Shown here: positions 1 to 7,611 of the stretch, one piece after another | Layout of the letters: each line of letters opens with the position of its first letter | Numbering within the stretch: the stretch's first letter is position 1 | IMG/VR virus record: IMGVR_UViG_3300027850_000054 | Location: 1-24,387 of that record | DNA: 24,387 bases | Direction: 5' to 3' (one strand) | DNA from: a virus | The notes under the pieces: generated by a model | What the model was told of the DNA's origin: nothing | Database searches by the model: none | The model's input: only the letters and a program-made list of their open reading frames with translations | Position numbers and translations under genes: made by a program

Positions 1-150
1 GTCGTTGGATCGATTGAGATCATCGACGGGCAGATGCGTTTTACCGGTGATGCTGACGCTGCGGCTCTCGTTTTTTTCAATCAGTGCCTGAAACCGATGT
101 GCGATAACTATATTATGGAGCATATGGTCATTCAAAATGTATCCGATTAG
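1..150 (+). CDS. Partial CDS, C-terminal end of unknown protein
   Basis: An open frame runs from base 1 to a TAG at 148-150 and encodes the last 49 residues of a protein that begins outside the window. The visible part holds a GQMRFTGDADAAALVFFNQ stretch and ends MVIQNVSD. I do not recognise a family. It overlaps the next gene by 14 bases, so it probably belongs to the same transcript. Codon use looks like that of the following genes. It is too short to assign a function. Confidence 0.6.
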   Translation, partial: VVGSIEIIDGQMRFTGDADAAALVFFNQCLKPMCDNYIMEHMVIQNVSD

Positions 151-646
151 TCTCACCTTCTACACCACAGCCGGATTAGCCGATTTACGTGCGCAGATCT
201 TTAGCAAAGTCAGCGTCAGTGTTGGCGCTGCCATTAGTGCTGGCTTTATCGAGCCTGGCGCTGGCATGTATATTTGGTTTGGTGACGCTCCAGACGGACA
301 CGAGGGTGGCGTAAAAGTCTACAGCGCAGCATCACCGGCTGACATCCTGGCGGTACGGGATATTAACCCACGTGAGGTTGAGAACCTGGACGCCAAAGTT
401 AGTAGCGGCGTTGTGCTGAGTACGGCCGTTATGCAGGCAATGGCTGACACACTCCTGGGCCGCAGCGTGGCAACGGTGGAAGGCACAGCCAGCGCACACA
501 GTCTAGCCGAAATGATTCTTGGCTTACTGGAAAGCGCTACCGTTGGTACGGTGTGGACGATTAAGCGCACTGACGGCACAACGACATTCAGTACGAGAAC
601 GCTGGCGTTAGATTCTACGGCGCTACCTATCACAGGGGTTAGCTGA
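137..646 (+). CDS. Phage virion-associated protein, probable tail-fibre accessory protein
   Basis: This 169-residue protein starts at ATG 137, inside the end of the preceding gene. No classical Shine-Dalgarno is obvious, so translational coupling is likely. The C-terminal 70 residues (MADTLLGRS..., then TVWTIKRTDGTTTF and a final TLALDSTALPITG) resemble a small module I know from the ends of phage tail-fibre and surface proteins: a helix followed by beta hairpins carrying a threonine-rich strand. The N-terminal part is rich in Ala, Gly and Val with no transmembrane segment or signal peptide. Its neighbours are further small beta proteins, which fits a late structural function. The assignment is from pattern memory only; it could be an unrelated conserved phage protein. 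Confidence 0.6.
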   Translation: MYPISLTFYTTAGLADLRAQIFSKVSVSVGAAISAGFIEPGAGMYIWFGDAPDGHEGGVKVYSAASPADILAVRDINPREVENLDAKVSSGVVLSTAVMQAMADTLLGRSVATVEGTASAHSLAEMILGLLESATVGTVWTIKRTDGTTTFSTRTLALDSTALPITGVS

Positions 647-647
647 T

Positions 648-881
648 ATGCTTAGACGCTGGCTGTTTGCTGCCTTCCGGCGTATGCGCAAGGCACGCGC
701 AACGGGTAAGGCGTGCGCAAGTCTGAGCATGGCGACATCCGGCGCAACATTCGCCATACTGACAGCGGGCGGCACATTCGCCATGACGACATCCAGCGGC
801 ACGCTTGACTTGGACACCGCAACCGGCGCACTTGGTCTGACCGCACCAGGCGGCACAATTACGATTGAGGACTGTACCTAA
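648..881 (+). CDS. Small repeat protein, five 9-residue beta repeats
   Basis: A 77-residue protein beginning one base after the preceding stop. The first 22 residues are rich in Arg and Lys (MLRRWLFAAFRRMRKARATG). From residue 30 to 74 the chain is five consecutive 9-residue units of the form T-x-G/S-G-T-F/L-x-M/L-x: TSGATFAIL, TAGGTFAMT, TSSGTLDLD, TATGALGLT, APGGTITIE. Such regular alternation of Gly/Thr with hydrophobic residues suggests a short beta-solenoid or a trimeric fibre segment. The DNA shows matching near-repeats around GACATCC and CACATTCGCCAT. Its TAA shares a base with the ATG of the next gene. The function is unknown; a tail-tip or fibre role is inference from neighbours. Confidence 0.6.
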   Translation: MLRRWLFAAFRRMRKARATGKACASLSMATSGATFAILTAGGTFAMTTSSGTLDLDTATGALGLTAPGGTITIEDCT

Positions 882-1237
882 TGGCCGTTACAACTCAACT
901 GACCGTCAAGCCAGCCGAGCAAGGATCGGCCATTGTCACATGCTCGTTCACCGATGAACTAGGCGTGGCCGTCATTCCAAATGTCGGCACGCTGAAATGG
1001 ACGCTAACGGACGTTGCCGGCAACGTCATCAACAGCCGCAACCAAGTGGCGCTTACGTCTGCGGCAACCGTGAAAGTGGCGCTAGACGGATTAGACCTGG
1101 CCTACACGTCGACCGGCTGGGGACGCTACATTCTATTCGAATGCGAGTACGATTCGACAGACGGGGCTGGTCTTAACCTCAAGGCGCAAGGCTACTTCGA
1201 CATCGAAGTCATTTTGGCGATTAGGAAACGGGCATGA
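881..1237 (+). CDS. Ig-like/BppU-like phage structural protein
   Basis: A 118-residue all-beta protein. The order of motifs matches a common small phage protein: a strand followed by CSFTDELGVAVIPN, then LKWTLTDVAGNVINSRNQV, a central VKVALDGLDLA and a C-terminal strand pair around ILFECEYDSTDGAGLNLKAQ. This FTD-G-x-x-V-P...W-x-L-T-D-x-x-G-x-V-I-N-x-R pattern is familiar from genes near phage tail-fibre modules and resembles an immunoglobulin-like sandwich. The start uses a TAATG junction with the preceding gene and the end uses an ATGA junction with the next one, so the genes are tightly coupled. The biochemical role is unknown; a virion component or fibre-attachment protein is the best guess. 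Confidence 0.65.
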   Translation: MAVTTQLTVKPAEQGSAIVTCSFTDELGVAVIPNVGTLKWTLTDVAGNVINSRNQVALTSAATVKVALDGLDLAYTSTGWGRYILFECEYDSTDGAGLNLKAQGYFDIEVILAIRKRA

Positions 1238-1437
1238 CATTCATCAAAGAGTTTAACGCGCTGAGTCCAGATGGACAGAAGGCAATACTGATGGCGCTGA
1301 TTGGCGACCGTCCTGTACTCGCCAATCTTGAGATTGTCGGCAACGTTGAACGCATCGGGCCAATCGATAACTGGTTATGCTTCGGCAATTACGTCAACAA
1401 GCAGGACGGACCGGCTGTGATTAAGGCGAAGGAATGA
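1234..1437 (+). CDS. Small hypothetical protein
   Basis: A 67-residue protein, MTFIKEFNALSPDGQKAILM at its start, joined by ATGA overlaps to both neighbours (start at 1234 inside the previous stop, its own stop at 1435-1437 inside the start of the methyltransferase gene). I recognise no family. It has an amphipathic N-terminal helix and no cysteine cluster, signal peptide or membrane segment. The double overlap is the main evidence that it is real. It lies between a surface-protein block and a DNA-modification gene, so its role cannot be inferred from position. Confidence 0.5.
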   Translation: MTFIKEFNALSPDGQKAILMALIGDRPVLANLEIVGNVERIGPIDNWLCFGNYVNKQDGPAVIKAKE

Positions 1438-2963
1438 CTGAAAATAACAAGACGGTACACCTGTCGGAACTTGAACAGGACAGACGAAACGCCAACAAAG
1501 GAAGTCAACGTGGGCAAGCTATGCTTGAAGCTTCCTTTCGTAAATACGGCGCTGGCCGTTCGATTCTGATTGACAAGAAAGGCCGCATAATCGCCGGCAA
1601 TAAATCCGCCGAGCAAGCTATGAATATCGGTATGGAGGATGTGATTGTTGTCCAAAGTGATGGCACAAAGTTAATAGCTGTTCAGCGCACCGATTTGGAT
1701 TTGTACGAAGATGAGGCAGCACGAAAACTTGCTTATCTTGATAATCGCAGCAGCGAAGTTTCAATAACCTGGGATGCCGCCGAACTGTTTGCCGACATGC
1801 AATCCGGCATCGATTTCTCAGATGCGTTTAATACCGACGAATTGTCCGCCATGCTTGCGGGGCTGATTGAGAAAGAGCCGGTGCAAGACCCGGGTGCTGA
1901 TATTTCAAAGGCCGACGAACTCAGGGAGAAATGGCAAACTTCTACCGGCCAGCTATGGGCGCTTGGTGAACACAAGTTGATCGTGGGCGATTGCACGGAC
2001 AAGGCGACAGTGGAACGGTTGATGGGTGGAGAAAAGGCGGCGCTATGTCACGCTGATCCACCATACGGTATGGGCAAAGAAAACGAAGGCATTGCGAACG
2101 ATAACCTGTATCGGGAGAAGCTAGACGTATTCCAAATGCAATGGTGGCGCAACTGTCGGGCGCACTTAGACGATAACGCAAGCGCCTATATTTGGGGCAA
2201 CGCTGAGGACTTGTGGCGACTATGGTATTGCGGTGGATTAAAAGACAGCGAGCGGCTGACGTTCAGAAATGAAATTATTTGGGATAAGGGCGGTGGCGGC
2301 TTTGGTGTTGGTACTGAGCAGCAACGCAGTTATTTTCCAGAAGAAAGTTCTTTGTTTTTCATGCTGGGCGAACAGGGATTCAATAATAACGCTGATAATT
2401 ACTGGGAAGGTTGGGAGCCGATACGGGCGTATCTGGATGGTGAGCGGCTCAGGATGGGGTGGAGCAAGCCCGATGTTGAGCGAATTTTAAGGAGCACCAA
2501 CAAAACTCAGCATATTTTTAGCATCAGCCATTTTAATTTAATTACGGAAGTGGATTACCGCAAGCTGCGGCAAGCTGCGAATGGCGACGCCTTCAAGCGG
2601 GAATATGACGACCTCAAGCGGGAATATGACGACCTCAAGCAGGAATTCTACGCCACACGCGCCTACTTCGATAACACGCATGACAGCATGACGAACGTTT
2701 GGCGATTTAATCGGGTACAAGGTGAAGACAGGCACGGACACGCAACGCCGAAACCGGTTGAAATGGTAGAGCGTGCCATCAAGAGCAGTGCACCAACCGG
2801 CGCAATTGTCTACGTTCCATTTGCCGGAACGTTGCCGGAAGTGATCGCATGTGAGCAGAATAACCGGCGTTGTTTTGCAGTAGAACTTAACGCCGCCTAC
2901 GTTGCGGTTTGCTTGGAGAGGTTCTACTTGGCTACTAACAAAACGCCCGTCTTGATAGACTGA
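1434..2963 (+). CDS. ParB-like domain fused to N4/N6 DNA methyltransferase
   Basis: A 509-residue protein. Residues about 1-145 resemble a ParB/sulfiredoxin-type nuclease-like domain (a loop around GRSILIDKKGRIIAGN and a strand IVVQSDG). The rest is an amino-methyltransferase: catalytic motif DPPYG at residue 208, target-region sequences NEIIWDKGGGGFG and FFMLGEQG, and a C-terminal SAM-binding segment near residue 460 (YVPFAGTLPEVIACEQ, then AVELNAAYVAVCLERF). Motif IV before motif I is the beta-class order. Methyl transfer from SAM to adenine or cytosine in phage DNA is inferred from the family. The SAM motif is unusual: related enzymes usually show D/E-PF-x-G-S/T-G-T, while this one has VPFAGTLPE. 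A duplicated KREYDDL heptad lies at residues 388-401. The gene is more AT-rich than its neighbours and sits next to the terminase genes, a common place for phage modification enzymes. Confidence 0.88.
   Translation: MTENNKTVHLSELEQDRRNANKGSQRGQAMLEASFRKYGAGRSILIDKKGRIIAGNKSAEQAMNIGMEDVIVVQSDGTKLIAVQRTDLDLYEDEAARKLAYLDNRSSEVSITWDAAELFADMQSGIDFSDAFNTDELSAMLAGLIEKEPVQDPGADISKADELREKWQTSTGQLWALGEHKLIVGDCTDKATVERLMGGEKAALCHADPPYGMGKENEGIANDNLYREKLDVFQMQWWRNCRAHLDDNASAYIWGNAEDLWRLWYCGGLKDSERLTFRNEIIWDKGGGGFGVGTEQQRSYFPEESSLFFMLGEQGFNNNADNYWEGWEPIRAYLDGERLRMGWSKPDVERILRSTNKTQHIFSISHFNLITEVDYRKLRQAANGDAFKREYDDLKREYDDLKQEFYATRAYFDNTHDSMTNVWRFNRVQGEDRHGHATPKPVEMVERAIKSSAPTGAIVYVPFAGTLPEVIACEQNNRRCFAVELNAAYVAVCLERFYLATNKTPVLID
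2595..2636 (+). repeat. 21-base exact tandem duplication in methyltransferase gene
   Basis: Bases 2595-2615 and 2616-2636 are identical and encode KREYDDL twice; a diverged third unit begins KQEF at 2637. Being in frame, the repeat lengthens a predicted coiled helix between the target-recognition region and the C-terminal SAM motif. I recall similar repeated EYEDL-type heptads, in varying number, in other phage methyltransferases, so this is probably a tolerated length-variable spacer. Confidence 0.9.
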
Positions 2964-2992
2964 ACTTGCAGTAATAGAACAGTGGTAGAACA

Positions 2993-3355
2993 ATGAATAA
3001 AAATGGTACGCCGGGCAATCTAGACCCATTCAAAAAAGGGGACAAGCGCATCAATCGCAAGGGCAAGCCAAAATCATTCCTTGCCTTGCGTGAACTTGCG
3101 CAACAAATTGCGCACGAGGAAGTAACGCAATCAAGCGGCGATGCGCGCACGGTGACCGAGTTAATCCTGCGCAAGTGGGCCGGCAGCAATGACCCACGGT
3201 TGCAGATGGCCTTTGTTGATTACGCTTACGGAAAAACTAGCGCAACCGTTGACGTAAACCATACCGGAGAAGTGGAACAGAAGAACACCGGTTCTATTGA
3301 GATTAAGGTAATTAATTATCGTGCCCAGCTTGATGCTACCACAACTGAGGAATGA
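2993..3355 (+). CDS. Putative small terminase subunit (DUF5681-like N-terminus)
   Basis: A 120-residue basic protein directly upstream of the large terminase gene, overlapping it by 35 bases. The N-terminus (NGTPGNLDPFKKGDKRINRK followed by GKPKSF) matches the Gly-Asn-Pro/Lys-Gly-Arg-Pro pattern of DUF5681-like proteins, which often occupy the small-terminase slot. Helices follow around residues 30-75 (LRELAQQIAHEEV, VTELILRKWAG). This subunit normally binds the packaging site on phage DNA and regulates the motor ATPase. Here the role is inferred from position and the N-terminal motif, and the length is somewhat short for a small terminase. The gene begins at ATG 2993 with only a weak ribosome-binding site. 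Confidence 0.6.
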   Translation: MNKNGTPGNLDPFKKGDKRINRKGKPKSFLALRELAQQIAHEEVTQSSGDARTVTELILRKWAGSNDPRLQMAFVDYAYGKTSATVDVNHTGEVEQKNTGSIEIKVINYRAQLDATTTEE

Positions 3356-4553
3356 CCAACTTGCCATCGTCAATCATCCGGCCAAGCGCAAGAATTGCAC
3401 TTGTGGCCGGCGCTATGGCAAGTCTGTAATGGGCGGCGTGATTGTGGCGAACGTCCTGCGCCAACACGGTAAAGCGGCCTGGGTTGTGCCAACGTACAAA
3501 AACAGCCGTCCATTGTGGCGCTGGATTAGTTCAACGTTTGCGCCGTTAGCCACGGCAAAGTTGGCGAGCATCAGCAAGGCCGACCAGGTGATTACCACGT
3601 CACACGGCGGGTTTTTCGCCATCTACTCAGAGGAGAACATCGACGCCATGCGCGGCGAGTGGTTCCACGTTGTGGTCAATGACGAGGCGGCAAAGTTCAA
3701 AGAGGAAAGCCGCTATGATGTGATTGAACCGACCGTGGCCGATAGTGACGGCGAGATTTTGGACATCAGCACGCCTAGAGGTCGCAACTGGTTTTGGCGT
3801 GAGCACATGCGGGGCATGGACGGAACGCAGGATCGTGCGTCATTTCATGCGCCGACCAACGCCAACCCATTACCAAATATTCAAAAGGCGTTTCAACGGG
3901 CGCAAGAAGTTATGGCGGAAGATTCGTTCCGGCAGGAATGGCTAGCGGAATTCTTGGAAAGTAGCGGAAGTGTCTTTAGGAGTATTACGCCTTGCATGAA
4001 TGCACCGATGACGACGCCAGAACAGCACGCAGGACACAGAATTGTGGCCGGCTGCGATTGGGCGAAAATGCATGATTATTCTTCGTTCTCTTTTGGGTGC
4101 GTTACCTGTAGGCAAGAAGTTGCACGAGATCGCTTCAACAAAATTGATTACGCTTTTCAGGTGCAACGGTTGAAGATCATGTGCGACAAATGGAAGCCGG
4201 CAGCGGTGTTGACAGAATCAAATTCCATCGGTTCACCCATCCTGGAAAGCTTAGCCAGAATGGGTTTACCCGTCATCGGCTTTGAAACGACTGCTAGCAG
4301 TAAGCCGCCATTGATTGAAAACCTTGCGCTGGCATTTGAAAAACAAGAATGGCAATTTCAAGCCGATCCGATATGGACGGCAGAACTAGAAGCGTATGAG
4401 CGCAAGGTATCGGCCATAACGGGTCGCAGCCAGTACGGAGCGCCGGAAGGGTTACACGATGATACGGTTATTAGTAGGGCATTAATGCTATGGCAGGCGA
4501 CACGACCGGCCACATTCGGGACACTAATACAAGGCAAGGCCAAAGGTTGGTGA
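3321..4553 (+). CDS. terL: Terminase large subunit (packaging ATPase/nuclease)
   Basis: A 410-residue protein with the full two-domain layout. ATPase domain: Walker A GRRYGKS at residues 29-35, Walker B WFHVVVNDEAA with D121/E122, and coupling motif DISTPRG at 148-154. Nuclease domain (RNase H-like): first acidic residue in GCDWAKMHDYSSF (D246), second in LTESNSIGSP (E299) and third in GLHDDTVISRA (D380/D381). It cuts concatemeric phage DNA and pumps it through the portal. The longest reading starts at GTG 3321; ATG 3333 is an equally plausible start four codons later, and neither has a strong Shine-Dalgarno. The stop is one base from the portal start. The sequence alone does not tell whether packaging is by headful or cos. 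Confidence 0.93.
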   Translation: MPSLMLPQLRNDQLAIVNHPAKRKNCTCGRRYGKSVMGGVIVANVLRQHGKAAWVVPTYKNSRPLWRWISSTFAPLATAKLASISKADQVITTSHGGFFAIYSEENIDAMRGEWFHVVVNDEAAKFKEESRYDVIEPTVADSDGEILDISTPRGRNWFWREHMRGMDGTQDRASFHAPTNANPLPNIQKAFQRAQEVMAEDSFRQEWLAEFLESSGSVFRSITPCMNAPMTTPEQHAGHRIVAGCDWAKMHDYSSFSFGCVTCRQEVARDRFNKIDYAFQVQRLKIMCDKWKPAAVLTESNSIGSPILESLARMGLPVIGFETTASSKPPLIENLALAFEKQEWQFQADPIWTAELEAYERKVSAITGRSQYGAPEGLHDDTVISRALMLWQATRPATFGTLIQGKAKGW

Positions 4554-4554
4554 T

Positions 4555-6084
4555 ATGACATTTTTTGATTACATTCGTGCGCTGTTTAATCCGAAAGCGC
4601 AGCCACAGCCACAACCGCAATACCACACCCGCGCCTTACCTGGTGGCCGTGCGTCTAACGACAACGCCGAGGCCGTGAACTTCGCAACTTGGCTAGTGCA
4701 GCCGCCTTCCGGCTATCAAACCAATTGGTCGCTGATTAACCTGGACATGCGTTCAATTCAGGACTATTCACCAATCGACCTGATGGACCGGCTAGCCGAC
4801 CAGTCACCAGAAGTAAGCCGCGCGCTGTGGGACTTCCTGCGCATGTGTAACCCTGGCTGGGAAGCGAAAGCCAAGCGCCCAGGCAGCGACGTGGAAGACG
4901 AGCGCGGCAACAATGCAATCGAAGACTTTATGAAGGTCTTGGGTGCTCAACACGGCACGCCGGATGTTCTGATTGGCCGGCTAAATATGGGACCGTTTCT
5001 TCGCGGTGCGATCTGCGCTGAATTGGTGATGGATAAGCGAGGCCGGATACCGTTAGACATTGCCACACCAGACCCAGAGTCAATTCGCTTCCGCAAGCGT
5101 CAAGACGACGAACGGGGCGAAGTGTGGCAGGCGGGCCAGTGGCAAGGCGGCAACTTTAAGCCGCTTGATGTGCCGACGTTTGCTTACCTACCAATCGACC
5201 CGATGTTCGGCAGTCCATACGGCAGACCGATGGCGAATCCATCGCTATTTACTAGCCTGTTTATGCTCGGCATGATGCACGACCTAAAACGTGTCATCCA
5301 GCAGCAAGGCTATCCACGGCTTGATTTGACGGTTGACACTGAGAAGATTGCCGCCGGTGATGCTAGATTCGGCGCTGATCGTGCCGCTTTTGATACCTAC
5401 GTGCAGGCGGTTGTTAACAGTGTGACAAGCGCATTCAGTAGCCTTGAGCCGGACGACACCTACGTTCACACCGAGCACGTCACCGTTAATAAGCCGGTTG
5501 GTGCGCTGGCCGGCGGCGGACTGCAAGGCATCGACGCCGTGATTACGATGTTGGAGAGGCAAGCGGTACGTGCGCTGAAAACTATGCCGCTTATGCTTGG
5601 TATCACCGAAACAACCGGTGATACACAAAGCAATCGCCAATATGAAATATTTGCTGCTGGTATCAAGTCGATTCAACATTACACCGAGGCAGTATTAGAA
5701 CGATTATTGAAATTGGCACTTGAGGCACAGGGTATTCAGGTTGATGTTGAATTTAGGTTTGCTGAATTGCGCGCTGCTGAGGAATTGCGCGACCAGCAGA
5801 CCGAAACAATGAAAATTAACAATGCGAAGGCGAAAGAGGACCACGGCTGGATTTCGCATGACGAAGCAAGTGAGGAAGTGACCGGACACAAGGCAACCGG
5901 CACAGTCGCAGCGCCGGAAGTGGCGCCGGAAGTATTGCAGGACAATAACGATGGACAAGAAGCACTAAACCAAAACAGTGATCGGCTAGTGCTTCTCTCT
6001 GAACTACGAACGGTACGAATGGACGTGGAACAGGCGATGCAAACCATCAGCACGAACGGATATCACTCGACGCTAGATGCGTAG
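4555..6084 (+). CDS. Phage portal protein
   Basis: A 509-residue protein directly after the large terminase, the usual portal position, with typical portal length. Segments that look portal-like are SPIDLMDRLADQSPEVSRAL and LRMCNPGW near residues 75-105, a run of wing-type beta sequence (IATPDPESIRFRKRQ...), DPMFGSPYGRP about residue 220, and a long helical region after residue 360 ending in an Ala/Glu/Arg-rich stretch (FRFAELRAAEELRDQQTETM). The protein should form the dodecameric ring through which DNA enters the head and to which the neck binds. The C-terminal tail is a low-complexity linker with a small APEVAPEV duplication followed by an acidic segment, probably disordered. I cannot assign it to a specific portal subfamily. 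Confidence 0.85.
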   Translation: MTFFDYIRALFNPKAQPQPQPQYHTRALPGGRASNDNAEAVNFATWLVQPPSGYQTNWSLINLDMRSIQDYSPIDLMDRLADQSPEVSRALWDFLRMCNPGWEAKAKRPGSDVEDERGNNAIEDFMKVLGAQHGTPDVLIGRLNMGPFLRGAICAELVMDKRGRIPLDIATPDPESIRFRKRQDDERGEVWQAGQWQGGNFKPLDVPTFAYLPIDPMFGSPYGRPMANPSLFTSLFMLGMMHDLKRVIQQQGYPRLDLTVDTEKIAAGDARFGADRAAFDTYVQAVVNSVTSAFSSLEPDDTYVHTEHVTVNKPVGALAGGGLQGIDAVITMLERQAVRALKTMPLMLGITETTGDTQSNRQYEIFAAGIKSIQHYTEAVLERLLKLALEAQGIQVDVEFRFAELRAAEELRDQQTETMKINNAKAKEDHGWISHDEASEEVTGHKATGTVAAPEVAPEVLQDNNDGQEALNQNSDRLVLLSELRTVRMDVEQAMQTISTNGYHSTLDA

Positions 6085-6098
6085 AAAGCAGGCAACGT

Positions 6099-6329
6099 AT
6101 GAGACACATTAAAAACGAATTCGTATATGGGACGGCAGACGAGTACGACATGTTCAATACGGAAAAAATCAATGAGGCTTTGGCGTCCACGATTGCACGC
6201 AACGATAACCTGACCAACGCCGCGCTGATTCTCGCCAATAACGTTGCGGCGGTGATGAAGTATCACGGTTTCACATTTGACCAGGCGCTAAAGATTGTGG
6301 AATTGGCAACACGTGGAACAGGCGAATAA
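6099..6329 (+). CDS. Small hypothetical protein between portal and MuF genes
   Basis: A 76-residue protein preceded by an AGCAGG ribosome-binding site. It is predicted mostly helical, with EKINEALASTIARNDNLTNA and a C-terminal helix DQALKIVELATRG. I recognise no conserved family. The TAA overlaps the next ATG by one base (TAATG), pointing to coupled translation. Located between portal and minor head protein, it may be a small head component or an unrelated accessory gene. Confidence 0.55.
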   Translation: MRHIKNEFVYGTADEYDMFNTEKINEALASTIARNDNLTNAALILANNVAAVMKYHGFTFDQALKIVELATRGTGE

Positions 6330-6517
6330 TGGAACCTGATGGTGGCAAAATATATAATTCTTTTTTAGATGCGTTCAATGGGAGGGACGAGGAGTTTAGA
6401 CGAATTGGCGAAAGAATATTTATGAGACTCGTTACGGCTAACATGAAAAATAATACCGTTGACAATGGCGACGGCACATATACACACACGTTTAAGCCGA
6501 CGAAAGCAGGAGAATAA
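6329..6517 (+). CDS. Small hypothetical protein
   Basis: A 62-residue protein whose ATG shares a base with the preceding stop. The N-terminal half is a charged helix (FNGRDEEFRRIGERIFMRLV) and the C-terminal half reads NTVDNGDGTYTHTFKP, a beta hairpin with the NGDGTYT turn common in phage structural proteins. The coding sequence is visibly more AT-rich than the portal and MuF genes (about 42% GC in 6361-6420 by hand count). The function is unknown. Confidence 0.5.
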   Translation: MEPDGGKIYNSFLDAFNGRDEEFRRIGERIFMRLVTANMKNNTVDNGDGTYTHTFKPTKAGE

Positions 6518-6525
6518 CGGCTACC

Positions 6526-7359
6526 ATGCACCCAACTGACGCCGCATTACACGATCACCTATCACGCCTGCACGGTACGCTATCCGGCTTAATCGCCATC
6601 GAAGCACGCGCCATTACTATGCCGAAGCCAAGCAAGATGCCGTTAGCCGTGGCAATGACCGACGACCTTGTTCCGGTGCTTGAGGATTTGTATTGGTTCC
6701 CGTTTAGGAATGGCATTGGTGAAGCACCAGAGGACGAGGAGGAACTTAAGCCGTGGCTACAGCGCCAACTAGAGAAAGCGGTGGCGGTTGCGGCGTTGCT
6801 TGCGCTACTGCTACGCTTCCACAAGCGGGCCGTGAACTACGGCGGCACGATTGCACTAGAGTTGTTGGAGTTGGCCGGTAAGTTCAGCCTTACGAATAGC
6901 GAATATCTAGGATTGATTGACGAACGCGCAACCATGTTGGCGACTCCTTCGGCAGGCTCAGGAACCGGCGACATGAGTCTGATTGACACGACTGTCAATA
7001 ACCTGGCCATTGCCATTCCAGAGGCACGCAAAAGCAATGACGGGGTGCTAGCTGCGTTGGGCGCTTACATTGCCTATAGAGCGTTGACCCGTAGCGCCGC
7101 AATTGCCACGTTTGAAGTGCCGTGGGGCTTTGCGCAGGGCATGGGCTGGACGTACCAGAAGAACGGCGTCAAGCGCCTTATGTACGATGTAAATGGCGAA
7201 GGTTGTCCGCTGATATGCGCACCTCTGAACGGGCGCACAATGGACGCCGACAATATACCGGCTGAGTTAAGTCTGCCCAGGCATTCAAATTGTGACTGCG
7301 TGCATAGCCCTGTTTTAACTGGTTGGACAGCACCGGCAACGGTGTGGAAAGGAAAATAA
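6526..7359 (+). CDS. MuF-type minor head (head morphogenesis) protein
   Basis: A 277-residue protein. The C-terminal 50 residues carry the SPP1 gp7/Mu F signature: CPLICAPLNGRTM near residue 227, then LPRHSNCDCVHSPV about 30 residues later, matching the family pattern CPxC...L-x-G...P.H.x-C-x-C. MuF proteins are minor head proteins that bind the portal and help DNA ejection or assembly. The N-terminal 200 residues are helical. A 22-base copy of a dispersed repeat at 6945-6966 encodes an in-frame PSAGSGTG linker near residues 141-148. An AGGAG sequence 12 or so bases upstream is the likely ribosome-binding site, with ATG at 6526. Placement after the portal supports the call. Confidence 0.82.
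   Translation: MHPTDAALHDHLSRLHGTLSGLIAIEARAITMPKPSKMPLAVAMTDDLVPVLEDLYWFPFRNGIGEAPEDEEELKPWLQRQLEKAVAVAALLALLLRFHKRAVNYGGTIALELLELAGKFSLTNSEYLGLIDERATMLATPSAGSGTGDMSLIDTTVNNLAIAIPEARKSNDGVLAALGAYIAYRALTRSAAIATFEVPWGFAQGMGWTYQKNGVKRLMYDVNGEGCPLICAPLNGRTMDADNIPAELSLPRHSNCDCVHSPVLTGWTAPATVWKGK
6945..6967 (+). repeat. Dispersed ~21-base repeat, copy 1 (coding)
   Basis: The core CTTCGGCAGGCTCAG occupies 6947-6961 and is followed by GAACCG. Copies 2 (reverse, 8447-8467) and 3 (21797-21818) match it at 20 of 21 and 20 of 22 positions by eye. Here it lies in the MuF gene and is read in frame as PSAGSGT. See the findings for interpretation. Confidence 0.8.
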
Positions 7360-7361
7360 TC

Positions 7362-7571
7362 ATGGACTTCGTAAAACTAAATCATATTGCTAATGCACCA
7401 AGCGCCGAAGAATTCAATGCACTAATCGATGCGTTCAATGCGCTTACTGATGTTGTGTCAATTGTTGCGGGCGACAGTATGGCGTACATAGTGCGAACTG
7501 CTTCGTTGAGACGCAACGCAGACCCGCGTATCACGCACGCGAAAGACGACCGGCAAGCGAAGCCGGTGTAG
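7362..7571 (+). CDS. Small hypothetical protein
   Basis: A 69-residue protein starting at ATG 7362, three bases after the MuF stop, with an AAAGGA ribosome-binding site just upstream; an earlier in-frame ATG at 7323 lies inside the MuF gene and lacks this signal. The sequence MDFVKLNHIANAPSAEEFNA and LIDAFNALTDVVSIVAG suggests one amphipathic helix that may oligomerise as a coiled coil. The last 30 residues are basic (RTASLRRNADPRITHAKDDR). N-termini with an LNxxxNxPSxEEFNALI-like pattern recall small phage coat-associated or fibre-base peptides, but I cannot name a family. Confidence 0.55.
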   Translation: MDFVKLNHIANAPSAEEFNALIDAFNALTDVVSIVAGDSMAYIVRTASLRRNADPRITHAKDDRQAKPV

Positions 7572-7611
7572 CAGTCACGCTCCGATTGTCCTGTTCCGAA
7601 TGATTTACTAG

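Noticed and set aside
2975-2992. TAGAACA repeated twice before the small terminase gene
   Set aside because: Seven bases repeated with a four-base gap can be chance; there is no dyad or link to a known packaging site.
2538-3029. 163-codon minus-strand frame across the end of the methyltransferase gene
   Set aside because: It is antisense to the conserved C-terminal SAM motif, runs over two genes and shows no domain; it contains the complement of the tandem heptad repeat, which keeps the frame open.
5911-5933. GCGCCGGAAGT doubled near the end of the portal gene
   Set aside because: It encodes an APEV doublet in a disordered linker, a common low-complexity event.
7323-7361. Earlier start for the small gene at 7362
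   Set aside because: It overlaps the MuF gene and lacks the AAAGGA signal found before 7362.
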